This document shows, in pieces, positions 1 through 8,424 of a stretch of DNA of 9,851 nucleotides; within the stretch, counting starts at the first letter, position 1; each line of letters starts with the position of its first letter. Source of the DNA: Rhizobacter sp. (GTDB lineage Bacteria > Pseudomonadota > Gammaproteobacteria > Burkholderiales > Burkholderiaceae_C); NCBI GenBank assembly GCA_025351675.1, contig JANXVK010000405.1:1-9851 (forward strand), in the 5' to 3' direction. The notes below the pieces were generated by a model. The model saw only the letters and a program-made list of their open reading frames with translations, did not search any database and had not been told where the DNA came from. Both the position numbers and the translations under genes were made by a program.

Positions 1-128
1 AACTCGCGATGCCAGCTCAAGAGCGCGTTCTTCGTCGGATAGCCGAGCTGACGGATGGTCAAGCCGATGCGCTTGTCCAGCTTGATGTAGAGCTGCACGG
101 CTCGAAGCCGGTCCTCGTATGAAAACAT
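1..128 (-). CDS. IS3-family transposase OrfA, N-terminal part (cut by window edge)
   Basis: The minus strand reads 42 codons from an ATG at 128 to the left edge with no stop. The protein begins MFSYEDRLRAVQLYIKLDKR and continues through TIRQLGYPTKNALLSWHRE. This is the helix-turn-helix N-terminus I recognise from OrfA proteins of the IS3 family (IS150-like), which bind the element's ends before the DDE transposase OrfB acts. A GGAAGG ribosome-binding site lies about 7 nt upstream of the ATG (minus strand, around 135-140). The rest of the element lies outside the window, so I cannot tell whether it is intact. The family call comes from recalled similarity, not a search. Confidence 0.82.
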   Translation of the reverse strand, partial: MFSYEDRLRAVQLYIKLDKRIGLTIRQLGYPTKNALLSWHRE

Positions 129-178
129 GAACTACCTTCCAAGTAGTCCAAGAAATCGTCCGCATCCCCAGTGAGTCA
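1..178 (-). mobile_element. End of an IS3-family insertion sequence (outer boundary uncertain)
   Basis: The transposase gene reads inward from the right, so the element's left (5') end must lie just upstream of its ATG, between about 129 and 180. Two minus-strand candidates begin with TG as IS3-family ends do: TGACTCACTGGGG starting at 178, and TGGACTACTTGG starting at 150. The second overlaps a short inverted repeat (ACTAC at 131-135, GTAGT at 143-147). The opposite end and the target duplication are outside the window, so the exact border cannot be fixed here. Confidence 0.5.
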
Positions 179-312
179 GTTTTCGGTCGGCGCCAACACC
201 CCGTCACGCCACCATGCGAATCCCCCGACCGATGATCAGCGGCCGCTGGTGGTGCCGGCCACGAGCGCCGCGTCGTCGTTCAACATTGAGGCTGCGCTGA
301 GTCGTGGGCCGT
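179..312. other. Spacer between insertion element and iclR-type gene; no gene seen
   Basis: This stretch lies between the candidate IS end and the stop codon of the IclR-type gene. Short open frames cross it, but none has a recognisable product or a convincing ribosome-binding site. A weak inverted repeat (GGCCG at 241-245 and CGGCC at 256-260) is not followed by a T-run in either direction, so I do not call a terminator. It is probably the operon's 3' flank. Confidence 0.5.
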
Positions 313-1191
313 TCAGGGTGCCGGGGCCTTGGGTGCACGCGAGCGGGTCGCGGCTTTCGTCGCCGTGGTCTGGACCGGCGACAGGGTCGTCGCGATGACC
401 GCCGCGGCGCGCTGCAGTGCGCTGACGAAGCCCTTGCAACTCTTGATGCTGGCGCGTGACGACGGCGCGTGCATCGCCACGGCCGCGAGAATCTCGCCGT
501 TGGCCCCCAGCACCGGAACGGCGATCGCCACGGAGTCGTCGAAGCGCTCGCAGTCGTGGGTTCCGACTCCGCTCCTGCGCACCTTTGCGAGTTCAGCCTG
601 CAAGGGCTTGAACGCGGTGATGGTCTTCGCGGTGAAGCGCGGATAGGGCTCGGTGCCGAGAACGCGCAGCGCCTCGGCCTCGCTCATCTGGCTCAGGAAA
701 AGCTTGCCGCTGGCGGTGCAGTGCAAGGGCACGCGCGTGCCCACATCCAGGTGCAGGCGCAGCGGATGTGAGGTTTCGACGCGGTCGAGGTAGAGCACCT
801 GATGATTCTCCAGCATGGTCAGGTTGCAGCTCTCGCCGGTCTCGGCGACGGCGTCTTCGAGCGCGTGGTGCCACTGGGTTCGCAGCATGTCGCTGCGCCA
901 CAGGTCGACCGCGAACGAGGTCAGGCGCGGGCCGACCGAATAGCGCTTGCTGGTTCGCTCGCGCCGCAGCAGGTTCGCGTCGATCAGCAGGTTGAGGATC
1001 CGGTAGACCGTTGGCTTCGGGAGCTTGAGCGCGAGCGTGAGTTCGTCCAGCGACATCGGCCCTGGCGCGTTGACGACCTGTTCGAGCAACGCAAATGCCC
1101 GCAGCGCGATCGATTCGGTGCTCGACGGCTCGGCTTGGCCGTGCGCGAGCGGCGAAGCAGTTCGGGCAGCGGCGTCGGCGGTTCTGGTCAT
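313..1191 (-). CDS. IclR-family transcriptional regulator
   Basis: This is a 292-residue protein starting at an ATG at 1191. Residues about 26-80 form the IclR winged helix-turn-helix, with a recognition region reading LPKPTVYRILNLLIDANLL. Residues about 92-272 form the effector-binding domain, including the family stretch VPLHCTASGKLFLS (154-167) and the ligand-pocket region DCERFDDSVAIAVPV (213-227). The family usually has 250-280 residues; the excess is a flexible 25-residue N-terminus and a basic Ala/Pro/Arg/Lys tail (about 275-292). It is the last gene of the minus arm, 27 nt after the TSUP gene, with no clear Shine-Dalgarno sequence. It probably senses a pathway intermediate and controls the divergent promoter at 8306-8487, and thereby itself. 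The family is secure; the ligand and the activator/repressor mode are unknown. Confidence 0.93.
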   Translation of the reverse strand: MTRTADAAARTASPLAHGQAEPSSTESIALRAFALLEQVVNAPGPMSLDELTLALKLPKPTVYRILNLLIDANLLRRERTSKRYSVGPRLTSFAVDLWRSDMLRTQWHHALEDAVAETGESCNLTMLENHQVLYLDRVETSHPLRLHLDVGTRVPLHCTASGKLFLSQMSEAEALRVLGTEPYPRFTAKTITAFKPLQAELAKVRRSGVGTHDCERFDDSVAIAVPVLGANGEILAAVAMHAPSSRASIKSCKGFVSALQRAAAVIATTLSPVQTTATKAATRSRAPKAPAP

Positions 1192-1218
1192 GGCGATGAA
1201 GCGGTTCGCGGGATCCGA

Positions 1219-1938
1219 TTATGCGAACAGCACACCCAGGGACACCAAAAACATGAAGACCATCGTCAGCTGCCGGAAGCGCTGATCGGAGAAGCGTGCG
1301 AACAATCGGGCGCCGAGCAGCACGCCGCCGACGAAGGGCAGGGTCAGGAGCGCGGCCATGCGCAGCGTCGGCAGGGTCAGCAGCCCGCTGGCCCACAGCA
1401 TCACGAGGCCCGCGCCCGAGATGACCATGACATAGAGGGTGAGATTCGCACGCGTGACGGCAACCGGATCGGGCCCCGACAGCAGGTACAGGATCACCGG
1501 CGGTGCGCCGATGCTGGTCGCGCCGAGCATCGTGCCGCTCAGTGCGCCCAGCCCGATCGAGGTCGGCAGGCGTTGCGCTCCCTGATACCGGCGCCCCGAC
1601 AGCAGGGCCAGCGAGAACACGACGACGGTCAACGCGATCATTCGGCGCAGCGTCAGCGGGCTGGCCGCGGCGAGCAGCAGGCCCCCCAACGGGACCGCGA
1701 GCACGGCCGCCGCGCAGATGGGCGCGATGACGCGCCAACGCGCGATCGCGGCCGCCGAGCGCAGCATCGGCGCGGCCGCGAAGGTCTCGAGCAGCAGCGT
1801 CACTGGCACCGCGACCTTCGGGCCCAGCAGCAAGGCGAGCGGCGGCGTCATCACCATCGCCGCGCCAAAGCCGGTCGTGCCGCGCACCAGCCCGCCGACG
1901 GTGGCGATGACCAGGGTCCAGGCGAGCGTGCTGTCCAC
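1219..1938 (-). CDS. TauE/SafE (TSUP) family membrane exporter
   Basis: This is a 239-residue, very hydrophobic protein with seven or eight membrane segments by eye (about 4-24, 29-50, 68-90, 97-114, 127-150, 165-186, 190-210, 221-238). It shows the duplicated TSUP signature: GLVRGTTGFGAAMVM near the N-terminus (16-30) and GALSGTMLGATSIGAPPVI in the second half (131-149). Family members export small anions in the inner membrane, such as sulfite, sulfoacetate or other organic acids. The GTG at 1938 is the only plausible start, because the stop of the upstream ATPase gene lies in the same frame eight codons earlier. No clear Shine-Dalgarno sequence is visible, so it may depend on coupling to the ATPase gene 21 nt upstream. 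In this context it may expel a product such as sulfite or an acidic by-product; that is inference. Confidence 0.88.
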   Translation of the reverse strand: MDSTLAWTLVIATVGGLVRGTTGFGAAMVMTPPLALLLGPKVAVPVTLLLETFAAAPMLRSAAAIARWRVIAPICAAAVLAVPLGGLLLAAASPLTLRRMIALTVVVFSLALLSGRRYQGAQRLPTSIGLGALSGTMLGATSIGAPPVILYLLSGPDPVAVTRANLTLYVMVISGAGLVMLWASGLLTLPTLRMAALLTLPFVGGVLLGARLFARFSDQRFRQLTMVFMFLVSLGVLFA

Positions 1939-1959
1939 GGCGCGCGAGTCGGGTGCGGA

Positions 1960-2754
<795 letters not shown>

Positions 2755-2766
2755 CGCGTTCTCCGG

Positions 2767-3606
2767 CTAGTGCTGCATCGAGCGCGACCACGGCAGTGCG
2801 CGGCGGCTCAGTTCGCGAATGGCGAGGTCGATCGTCAGGCCCACGAGGCCGATCGCAATCATCCCGACGATGACGATGTCGGTGCGCAGCAGCGTGCGAG
2901 CGTCGTTGATCATGAAACCCAGCCCCGAGTTGGCGCCGACGAGTTCGGCCGCCACCAGCGCCATCCAGCCGACGCCCAGGCCGATGCGCACGCCGGTGAC
3001 GATCTGCGGCAGCGCCGCCCGCAACACCACGCGGCGCAGGATCGCCGCTTCGTTGGCACCGAGGCAGCGCGCCGCGCGCACCAGGTTGGGCTCGACCCCC
3101 TGCACCCCGGTGATCGTGTTCAGCAGGATGGGAAAGAAGATGCCGAGAAAGATGATGAACTGGTTCTGTATGTCGCCGACCCCGAACCACAGGATCGACA
3201 GCGGAATCCAGGCCAGCGGCGGGATCGGCCGCAGGATCTCGACGAGCGGATCGAGCTGGTCGTTGACGCGCTTCCACCAGCCCATCGCGACGCCGAGCGG
3301 CACGGCGGTCAGCGCCCAGACGAGCGCCACGGCCTCGCGGCGCAGCGAGTCGAACAGGTGGCGCAGCAGCTCACCTGAGGCGAGCAATTCCCAGCCCGCG
3401 ACGGCCACCGCCGTGGGCGGCGGCAGCAGGGCACGCGTGGTTTCGTCGAGCACGAACAGGCTGATGCCCTGCCACACCAGCAGCAGCAAAGCCGGCAGCG
3501 CGAACCGGGTCAGTCGCGCGCGCAGTACACGGCCCCACCCGTGCGGGGCGGGCAGGCTGACCGCCGGTCGCGCACCCGGCGCGGACACTGCTGCCTCCAG
3601 ACTCAC
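2767..3606 (-). CDS. ABC transporter permease, SsuC/TauC type
   Basis: This 279-residue inner-membrane protein forms the channel of the importer. It has a hydrophobic first segment (about 36-53), then the binding-protein-dependent permease domain (about 85-275) with roughly five further membrane segments. The cytoplasmic EAA loop that docks the ATPase reads RAARCLGANEAAILRRVVL (177-195), followed by LPQIVTGVRIGLGVGWMALV. The ELVGANSGLGFMI stretch (221-233) is typical of nitrate/sulfonate/taurine permeases. It starts with GTG at 3606, overlapping the stop of the binding-protein gene by 4 nt (GTGA), which implies translational coupling. One permease gene is enough because this group works as homodimers. 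Confidence 0.93.
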   Translation of the reverse strand: MSLEAAVSAPGARPAVSLPAPHGWGRVLRARLTRFALPALLLLVWQGISLFVLDETTRALLPPPTAVAVAGWELLASGELLRHLFDSLRREAVALVWALTAVPLGVAMGWWKRVNDQLDPLVEILRPIPPLAWIPLSILWFGVGDIQNQFIIFLGIFFPILLNTITGVQGVEPNLVRAARCLGANEAAILRRVVLRAALPQIVTGVRIGLGVGWMALVAAELVGANSGLGFMINDARTLLRTDIVIVGMIAIGLVGLTIDLAIRELSRRALPWSRSMQH

Positions 3607-4886
3607 GGCTGATAGGTCTTTCCGCCGAAGGCCCAGGTTTTCGTCAGGTCGCCGACCTCCGGGAATGACTGCGGCGTGGTGGTCGACGACGAGTTCACGT
3701 ACGGTGGGTAAGGCGGCTGGTTCGGCTTGCCTTGCCAGGCTTCCGGCAGGAACGGCGGCTTCTTGGGCACCGCCCAGCCGAGCTTGCCGAATGTTGTGCG
3801 CATGAAACGATCGTCAACGGCGGCGGCGAAATCGGCGGCGGTCAGCGGCCGAGTGATGCGCTTGTACTCATGCAGCCACTTGAAAATCGGCTCGTTGACC
3901 TGCCCGTAGAACTCGGCGTCCGGGAAGATGTGGGTCGGCTTGTAGAAGTTGTTGTAGGCACGAACCTGCTGCAGCAGGATCTCTTTCGTGTAGTTCTTGA
4001 GGTTCGGGTCCTCGCCCATCAGCGCGGCCGCCTTCTCGGGGTTCAGACGAGTCCAGAGCGTCGCCTCCGCGAACGCATCGGAGAAGGCCTGCGCGACATC
4101 GGGCACGTTGTCGACCAGCTCTTGGCGCAGGTAGAACTGGCCCTCGTAGATGTTGTAAGGGAAGATCGTATCGATGATGCGGCCGTTCTTGCGTTCCTCG
4201 GTCATCATCGTCGGCGTCGGGTCCCACGCCACGATGCCGGTGATGCCCTTGGGCAGGCTCATCTGCTCGCCCGGGGGCATGTTTTTCAGAATGACGTCCT
4301 TGCCGATCTCGATGCCGTTGATCTGCGCGCTCATCTGAAAATAGAACTCTGCCGATGAGCCGGTCACCAAGCCGATCGTTGCTGGCGGGCTCTGGCCTTT
4401 CAAGTCCTTGATCGTCTTCAGCGGCGAGTCCTTCGGAACGACCAGCGCATGCAGGAGGTTGGGGCTTTGGATCGCGATCGCCTTGACCGGGATCTTGCGA
4501 TCGACCAGCGTCGTGAACGGGAAATTGCCGCCACTGCCGGCCTGGTAGCGGCCCGAGATCAACACTTCGTTGATGGCCGGGCCGGAGGCGAACGCGGTCC
4601 ACTTCGCCTCGACGCCGCGCTGCGCCATCAGCCCCATCCGGTCCATCACGATGTTGACGGTGTTCTGACCCGACCACGGTGCCTGGAACGCGACTTGGAT
4701 CGGCCACCAGTTCTTTTCCTTCAGCCACGCGATCGACTTGTCCGAGACCTTGGCGTAGGGCGTCGGCCAGCCCCACTCGGTTGCCGCGGGTGCGGTCTGC
4801 GCGTGGGCGATGCCGGGCAGTGCCGCTGCCGCGCACAGCGACACCAGCAGGCGCCGTTTCGACAGCGAAAGTCTCGAAGGGATCAT
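3603..4886 (-). CDS. ABC transporter substrate-binding protein (NMT1/SsuA-like), unusually long
   Basis: This is a 427-residue secreted protein that captures the substrate in the periplasm. It has a signal peptide with a basic start, a hydrophobic core (about 13-26) and a likely cleavage site after AHA (27-29). The body resembles NMT1/SsuA/TauA-type binding proteins, with segments such as GPAINEVLISGRYQAGSGGN (103-122), KDSPLKTIKDLKG and NPEKAAALMGED. Those proteins usually have about 310-350 residues. The excess is an N-terminal region (30-75) rich in Trp and Pro and a C-terminal tail (about 375-427) rich in Pro, Ser, Thr and Tyr. The ATG at 4886 follows a GGAGA site. It lies 76 nt behind the carboxyltransferase gene, the largest gap in the arm. 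The role is secure; the ligand is unknown and is probably an organic anion given the enzymes around it. Confidence 0.88.
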   Translation of the reverse strand: MIPSRLSLSKRRLLVSLCAAAALPGIAHAQTAPAATEWGWPTPYAKVSDKSIAWLKEKNWWPIQVAFQAPWSGQNTVNIVMDRMGLMAQRGVEAKWTAFASGPAINEVLISGRYQAGSGGNFPFTTLVDRKIPVKAIAIQSPNLLHALVVPKDSPLKTIKDLKGQSPPATIGLVTGSSAEFYFQMSAQINGIEIGKDVILKNMPPGEQMSLPKGITGIVAWDPTPTMMTEERKNGRIIDTIFPYNIYEGQFYLRQELVDNVPDVAQAFSDAFAEATLWTRLNPEKAAALMGEDPNLKNYTKEILLQQVRAYNNFYKPTHIFPDAEFYGQVNEPIFKWLHEYKRITRPLTAADFAAAVDDRFMRTTFGKLGWAVPKKPPFLPEAWQGKPNQPPYPPYVNSSSTTTPQSFPEVGDLTKTWAFGGKTYQP

Positions 4887-4962
4887 GTCTTGTCTCCAGT
4901 TTGGGGTTGACGCGCCGGCCTGTCTGTGGGGTTGCGGGCCGTGTCGCGTTGGGGCGAAGGGT

Positions 4963-6441
4963 TCAGGCCGACAACGTGATCTCCGTTCCAGCGAGTTTGA
5001 TGCGGGCTTGTTGAACGTCGCCGCGCGATTCGATGAACCGAAGCAGCTCCATCAGCGGCGTGGTGCCGAACCGGTACGCCGGCGCCGGCTTCTTCAGCGG
5101 CTCGAGCAAGCTGCGGTCGTAGAAGCCGGCGAGCAGCAGGTCTTCGTCGGAGGCCGAACTGCCAAGCTCCTGGCGCAGGCGGGGGAGCGCGGGTGCCAGC
5201 TGGGCGGCGGCGCGTTCGGTGGCGATCTCGGAGGCGTCGATCCGGGCCTTGTCCATGAACTCGGCGGACGGCGGCGCCGCGAGCCGGCCGTAGAACCCCA
5301 TCGCGTACTTGCGCACTTCGTCGGGGATGGTCTTGTAGCGCTCGCCCTGCACGACGTTGAGCACCGACTGGGTGATGATGTACTGGGCGAACGGACTGAC
5401 GAGGATCGGATAGCCCAGGTCCTTGCGTACCCGTGCGGCCTCCTCGAGGATCTCCGGCATGCGGGCTTCCATGCCCATGCCGGCAAGTTGCGAGCGCAGG
5501 TTCGAGATCATGCCGCCGGGCACCTGATGCTCGTAAAGCGCAGGGTCGTAGGTGGCCACCTTGCCGCGCGGCTTGCGTTCGCGTTCGGCGAGGCACGCGA
5601 AATAGCCACTGGCGTCGGCCAGCGCGCGGCGATCGATGCCGGTCCGCAGGCCCAGCGCGCGCGCGCGGTCGTCGATCTCTTCGGCCGCCGGCAGCGAGGC
5701 GCCGTTGGCGAGCGACTCGACGGCGGTGTGGCCATAGCGAAAGCCGCTGCGCATCGCGACCTCGTAGACCTGCGGCGCCAGCGCCGACTGGCAGTGCATG
5801 TGCAGCTGCAGCGGGATGCCGCCGACCGCCGCCACCACCGCCGGGAACAAGGTCTCGGCGCGTTCCGGCGTGAGCAGGCCGGTCGGATCCTTGATCGAGA
5901 TGAATTCGACCTTCTGCGCCACCAGTTCGCGCGCCCGCTCCAGGTAGTACGCGTCGGTGTGCACCGGCGAGAGCGTGTAGACCATCATCGCGTTCACCGA
6001 CATGCCCGCCTCGTGCGCGGAGACGACCGACGACTCGATGTTGCGCATGTCGTTGAGCGCGTCGTACACCGTCAGCACCTTCAGGCCGCGGCGCGCCAGC
6101 GCCTTCGAGTTCAGTGCCACCAAGTCGTCTGCAAACAGCTCGAAGGTGTACAGGCTCTGCCCTCGGGTAAGTCCATCGCACGGCGTGCGCAGGTGGTCGC
6201 ACAGCAAGCCGACGCGCTCCCACGGGTTCTCATGCAGATAGCGCACCTGCACGTCGAACACTGCGCCACCGAGGATGTTGATGTACTCGTAGCCGATGCG
6301 GTCGATGGTCGACAGCATCGGCGTCATCATTGCCGTCGTCATGCGCGTCGACCACAGGCACTGGTGGGCGTCGCGCAGCGTCACGTCGATCAGGCCGAAG
6401 CGCTGTTCGCCGGATGCAATCGTGGAGGGGGCGGCGGTCAT
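4963..6441 (-). CDS. Stand-alone biotin-dependent carboxyltransferase subunit (PycB/OadA-like, no biotinyl domain)
   Basis: This 492-residue cytoplasmic enzyme should move CO2 from carboxybiotin to an acceptor. Residues about 14-285 form the HMGL-like TIM barrel and about 300-400 the conserved PYC/OADA domain (HQVPGGMISNL at 305-315; QSVLNVVQGERYKTIPDEV). Metal-site residues are visible: D24 in LRDAHQ, K184 in SIKDPTGLL (the family's carboxylated lysine) and H214/H216 in LHMH. R93 in TRGQ aligns with an arginine of the family. The biotinyl domain that usually ends OadA/PycB is absent; biotin must come from the carrier protein encoded upstream. In the segment matching SMSGMTSQPS of pyruvate carboxylase, this protein reads SLANGASLPA (243-252), so the catalytic Thr appears replaced. 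The ATG at 6441 overlaps the biotin carboxylase stop (ATGA). Automatic pipelines would call it pyruvate carboxylase subunit B; I regard the acceptor as unknown, probably a ketone or 2-oxo acid. Confidence 0.88.
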   Translation of the reverse strand: MTAAPSTIASGEQRFGLIDVTLRDAHQCLWSTRMTTAMMTPMLSTIDRIGYEYINILGGAVFDVQVRYLHENPWERVGLLCDHLRTPCDGLTRGQSLYTFELFADDLVALNSKALARRGLKVLTVYDALNDMRNIESSVVSAHEAGMSVNAMMVYTLSPVHTDAYYLERARELVAQKVEFISIKDPTGLLTPERAETLFPAVVAAVGGIPLQLHMHCQSALAPQVYEVAMRSGFRYGHTAVESLANGASLPAAEEIDDRARALGLRTGIDRRALADASGYFACLAERERKPRGKVATYDPALYEHQVPGGMISNLRSQLAGMGMEARMPEILEEAARVRKDLGYPILVSPFAQYIITQSVLNVVQGERYKTIPDEVRKYAMGFYGRLAAPPSAEFMDKARIDASEIATERAAAQLAPALPRLRQELGSSASDEDLLLAGFYDRSLLEPLKKPAPAYRFGTTPLMELLRFIESRGDVQQARIKLAGTEITLSA

Positions 6442-7808
6442 GTGATGGATTCCTGGATGAAACGTTCGACGTAGCGCGTGTCCACCTCGCCGCGGAGGAA
6501 CACGTCGCTGGCAAGCAGGCGTGCGAGGAACGGCGCGGTCGTCTCGACGCCGTCGATGCGGAGTTCGGCCAGCGCGCGCTGCATGCGCGCCAGCGCTTCG
6601 TCGCGGTCGCGGCCCCAGCACACCAGTTTGGCCAGCAGCGAGTCGTAGTTCGGGGGCACGCGGTAGCCGCTGAAGACATGCGAGTCGACGCGCACGCCCG
6701 GGCCGCCGGGAAAGCGCAGGTCGCCGATCACGCCGGGGCAGGGCGCGAAGTTGCGGTCGGGCGCCTCGGCGTTGATGCGGCACTCGATCGCGTGGCCGCG
6801 CAGCACCACGTCCTGCTGGCGCAGCGACAGGCGGATCCCCTGCGCGATGCGGATCTGCTCCTTCACGATGTCGATGCCGGTGACGCATTCGCTGACCGGG
6901 TGCTCGACCTGCACGCGCGTGTTCATCTCCATGAAATAGAAGCGGTTCTGCGCGGGGTCGTGGATGCACTCGATCGTGCCGGCGCTGCGGTAGCCGACGT
7001 GCCTGCACAGCGTCACCGCGGCGACGCCCATCGCCTCGCGCATCGGCGCCGACAAACCCGGTGACGGGCTTTCTTCGACGAGCTTCTGGTTGCGCCGTTG
7101 CGACGAGCAATCGCGCTCGCCGAGATGCAGCACCGTCTCGCCATCGGACAGCACCTGGATCTCGACGTGTCGAATGTTCGTCAGGTACTTCTCGACGTAC
7201 ATCGCGCCATTGCCGAATGCTGCAATGGCCTCGCGCACCGCGGCTTCGAAGTGCCCACGCAGATCTGCTTCCCGCTCGACGATCCGCATGCCGCGTCCGC
7301 CGCCGCCGGCGACGGCTTTCAGGATCACCGGGTAGCCGAGCTCCGAGGCGACGCCCAGCGCCGCTTCGGCGGTCTCCACGATGCCGCTCGATCCGGGGGT
7401 GACCGGCACACCGGCTGCCATGGCCTGTGCGCGTGCGGACGCCTTGTCGCCCATCGTCGCGATGACGCTGCTCGGCGGCCCGATGAAGATGACACCTTCG
7501 CGCTCGCACAGCGCGGCGAAGGCGGCGTTCTCCGAGAGGAAGCCGTAGCCGGGGTGAATCGCGTCGGCCTGGAACGCACGGGCGGCTTGAAGGATCAGGT
7601 CACCCCGCAAATAGCTGTCGGCCGAGCGCGCCGGGCCGATGCACACCGCATGGTCGGCGAGCTGCACGGCCAACGAGTCGCGGTCGGCCTCGGAGTAGAC
7701 CTGCACGACTTCCAGGCCGAGCTCCCGACAGGCGCGCTGGATGCGCACTGCGATCTCGCCCCGGTTGGCGACCAGGACACGGCGAAACGGACGCGTCGGA
7801 CCCGTCAC
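6438..7808 (-). CDS. accC: Biotin carboxylase subunit (AccC type, accessory copy)
   Basis: This 456-residue ATP-grasp enzyme carboxylates biotin on the carrier protein using ATP and bicarbonate. The N-terminal domain opens with RRVLVANRGEIAVRIQRAC and contains AIHPGYGFLSENAAFA. The ATP-grasp region has K122 (DKASAR), K164 (VILKA), the glycine loop GGGGRGM (168-174) and the active-site block FMEMNTRVQVEH (292-303), which supplies E294, N296, R298, Q300 and E302. R344 in IECRINAE corresponds to the catalytic arginine of E. coli AccC. Length is normal and nothing is missing. Start: a GTG at 7808 overlapping the carrier-protein stop by 4 nt (GTGA). Because the downstream partner is a pyruvate-carboxylase-like carboxyltransferase and not AccA/AccD, this is probably a dedicated catabolic copy distinct from the fatty-acid accC. 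Confidence 0.94.
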   Translation of the reverse strand: MTGPTRPFRRVLVANRGEIAVRIQRACRELGLEVVQVYSEADRDSLAVQLADHAVCIGPARSADSYLRGDLILQAARAFQADAIHPGYGFLSENAAFAALCEREGVIFIGPPSSVIATMGDKASARAQAMAAGVPVTPGSSGIVETAEAALGVASELGYPVILKAVAGGGGRGMRIVEREADLRGHFEAAVREAIAAFGNGAMYVEKYLTNIRHVEIQVLSDGETVLHLGERDCSSQRRNQKLVEESPSPGLSAPMREAMGVAAVTLCRHVGYRSAGTIECIHDPAQNRFYFMEMNTRVQVEHPVSECVTGIDIVKEQIRIAQGIRLSLRQQDVVLRGHAIECRINAEAPDRNFAPCPGVIGDLRFPGGPGVRVDSHVFSGYRVPPNYDSLLAKLVCWGRDRDEALARMQRALAELRIDGVETTAPFLARLLASDVFLRGEVDTRYVERFIQESIT

Positions 7809-8305
7809 GACGTGCGTTCAGCCGGGGAGATCACGAACAGGTTCTGGCCGTGCTGAACCGCCTCGCCGTCGGCGACGAAGATCTCGGTGATCACGCCAGA
7901 ACACTCGGCGCTGATGGAGTTCATCAGCTTCATGACTTCGATGATGCACAGCGGGTCGCCCGGCGCGACCGCCTGCCCGACCTCGACGAACGGCTTGGCG
8001 GTCGGCTCCGGCGCGCGGTAGACCGTACCGACCATCGGCGCGGTGACGACGGTCGTGCCTTCGCGGGGCTCGAAGGGCTTCGTCGCCGCCGAAACGGGCG
8101 AAGGGTTCGCGACGGCGGTCGCCGTCGCCGTCGGTGCCGCTGGCGCACGTTGTTCGCGTTGCGCCGCGGGCGCCGATGCGCCGTGCCGGCGCAGTTCGAC
8201 CTCGACCTCGCCGGTGCGCAAGCGGATTTCGCTGAAGTTCGACGAGGACTCGATCAACTCGACGAGTTGAAGAACATCCTTGAAGTCGAGGGGCTTGCTG
8301 TTCAC
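7805..8305 (-). CDS. accB: Biotin carboxyl carrier protein (AccB type, accessory copy)
   Basis: This 166-residue protein carries the biotin that shuttles CO2 between the two enzymes encoded after it. Residues 1-42 form an AccB-like N-terminal region (MNSKPLDFKDVLQLVELIES...). Residues about 44-85 form an Ala/Pro/Thr linker. Residues about 86-162 form the biotinyl domain, which includes the AccB-type thumb (APEPTAKPFVEVG, 98-110). The biotinylated lysine is K126 in EVMKLMN, a variant of the common EAMKM. I chose the GTG at 8305 over the upstream ATG at 8464 because the protein then begins exactly where AccB proteins do and a GAAGGG site lies 8 nt before it. The extra 53 residues of the longer frame are not AccB-like and cross the AT-rich promoter region. 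It is the first gene of the minus arm and overlaps the biotin carboxylase gene by 4 nt. Confidence 0.92.
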   Translation of the reverse strand: MNSKPLDFKDVLQLVELIESSSNFSEIRLRTGEVEVELRRHGASAPAAQREQRAPAAPTATATAVANPSPVSAATKPFEPREGTTVVTAPMVGTVYRAPEPTAKPFVEVGQAVAPGDPLCIIEVMKLMNSISAECSGVITEIFVADGEAVQHGQNLFVISPAERTS

Positions 8306-8313
8306 TGATGAAT

Positions 8314-8319
8314 CCCTTC
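8314..8319 (-). promoter_or_regulatory. Ribosome-binding site fixing the GTG start of the biotin carrier gene
   Basis: On the minus strand GAAGGG sits 8 nt before the GTG at 8305. It supports that start over the in-frame ATG at 8464. Confidence 0.7.
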
Positions 8320-8345
8320 GGGGGTCGACTGAAACTGATTCAACA

Positions 8346-8359
8346 TTTCGTTCGTCGAA
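8346..8359 (-). promoter_or_regulatory. Candidate operator copy 1 (motif TTCGACGAACGAAA on the minus strand)
   Basis: The minus strand reads TTCGACGAACGAAA. It matches 13 of 14 positions of the plus-strand motif at 8425-8438 in the opposite orientation. It lies just downstream of the possible minus-strand -10 element, a placement that would allow repression of the carboxylase arm. The binding protein is inferred to be the IclR-type regulator of this locus. Confidence 0.5.
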
Positions 8360-8424
8360 AGATAAATAGTTAGAAACGAAATTCTTCCACAGCTTTTCGC
8401 GCAGCGCAATAATGAAATCGCTAG

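Noticed and set aside
241..260. Inverted repeat GGCCG/CGGCC as a terminator of the minus-strand operon
   Set aside because: The stem is only 5 bp and no T-run follows on either strand.
4810..6474. A 554-codon open frame on the plus strand
   Set aside because: It lies opposite the carboxyltransferase and binding-protein genes and shows the same Arg/His-rich shadow composition with no family features.
6442..7509. A long upstream extension of the carboxyltransferase frame
   Set aside because: The frame is open across the biotin carboxylase gene only by chance; carboxyltransferase similarity starts just after the ATG at 6441, which overlaps the previous stop as ATGA.
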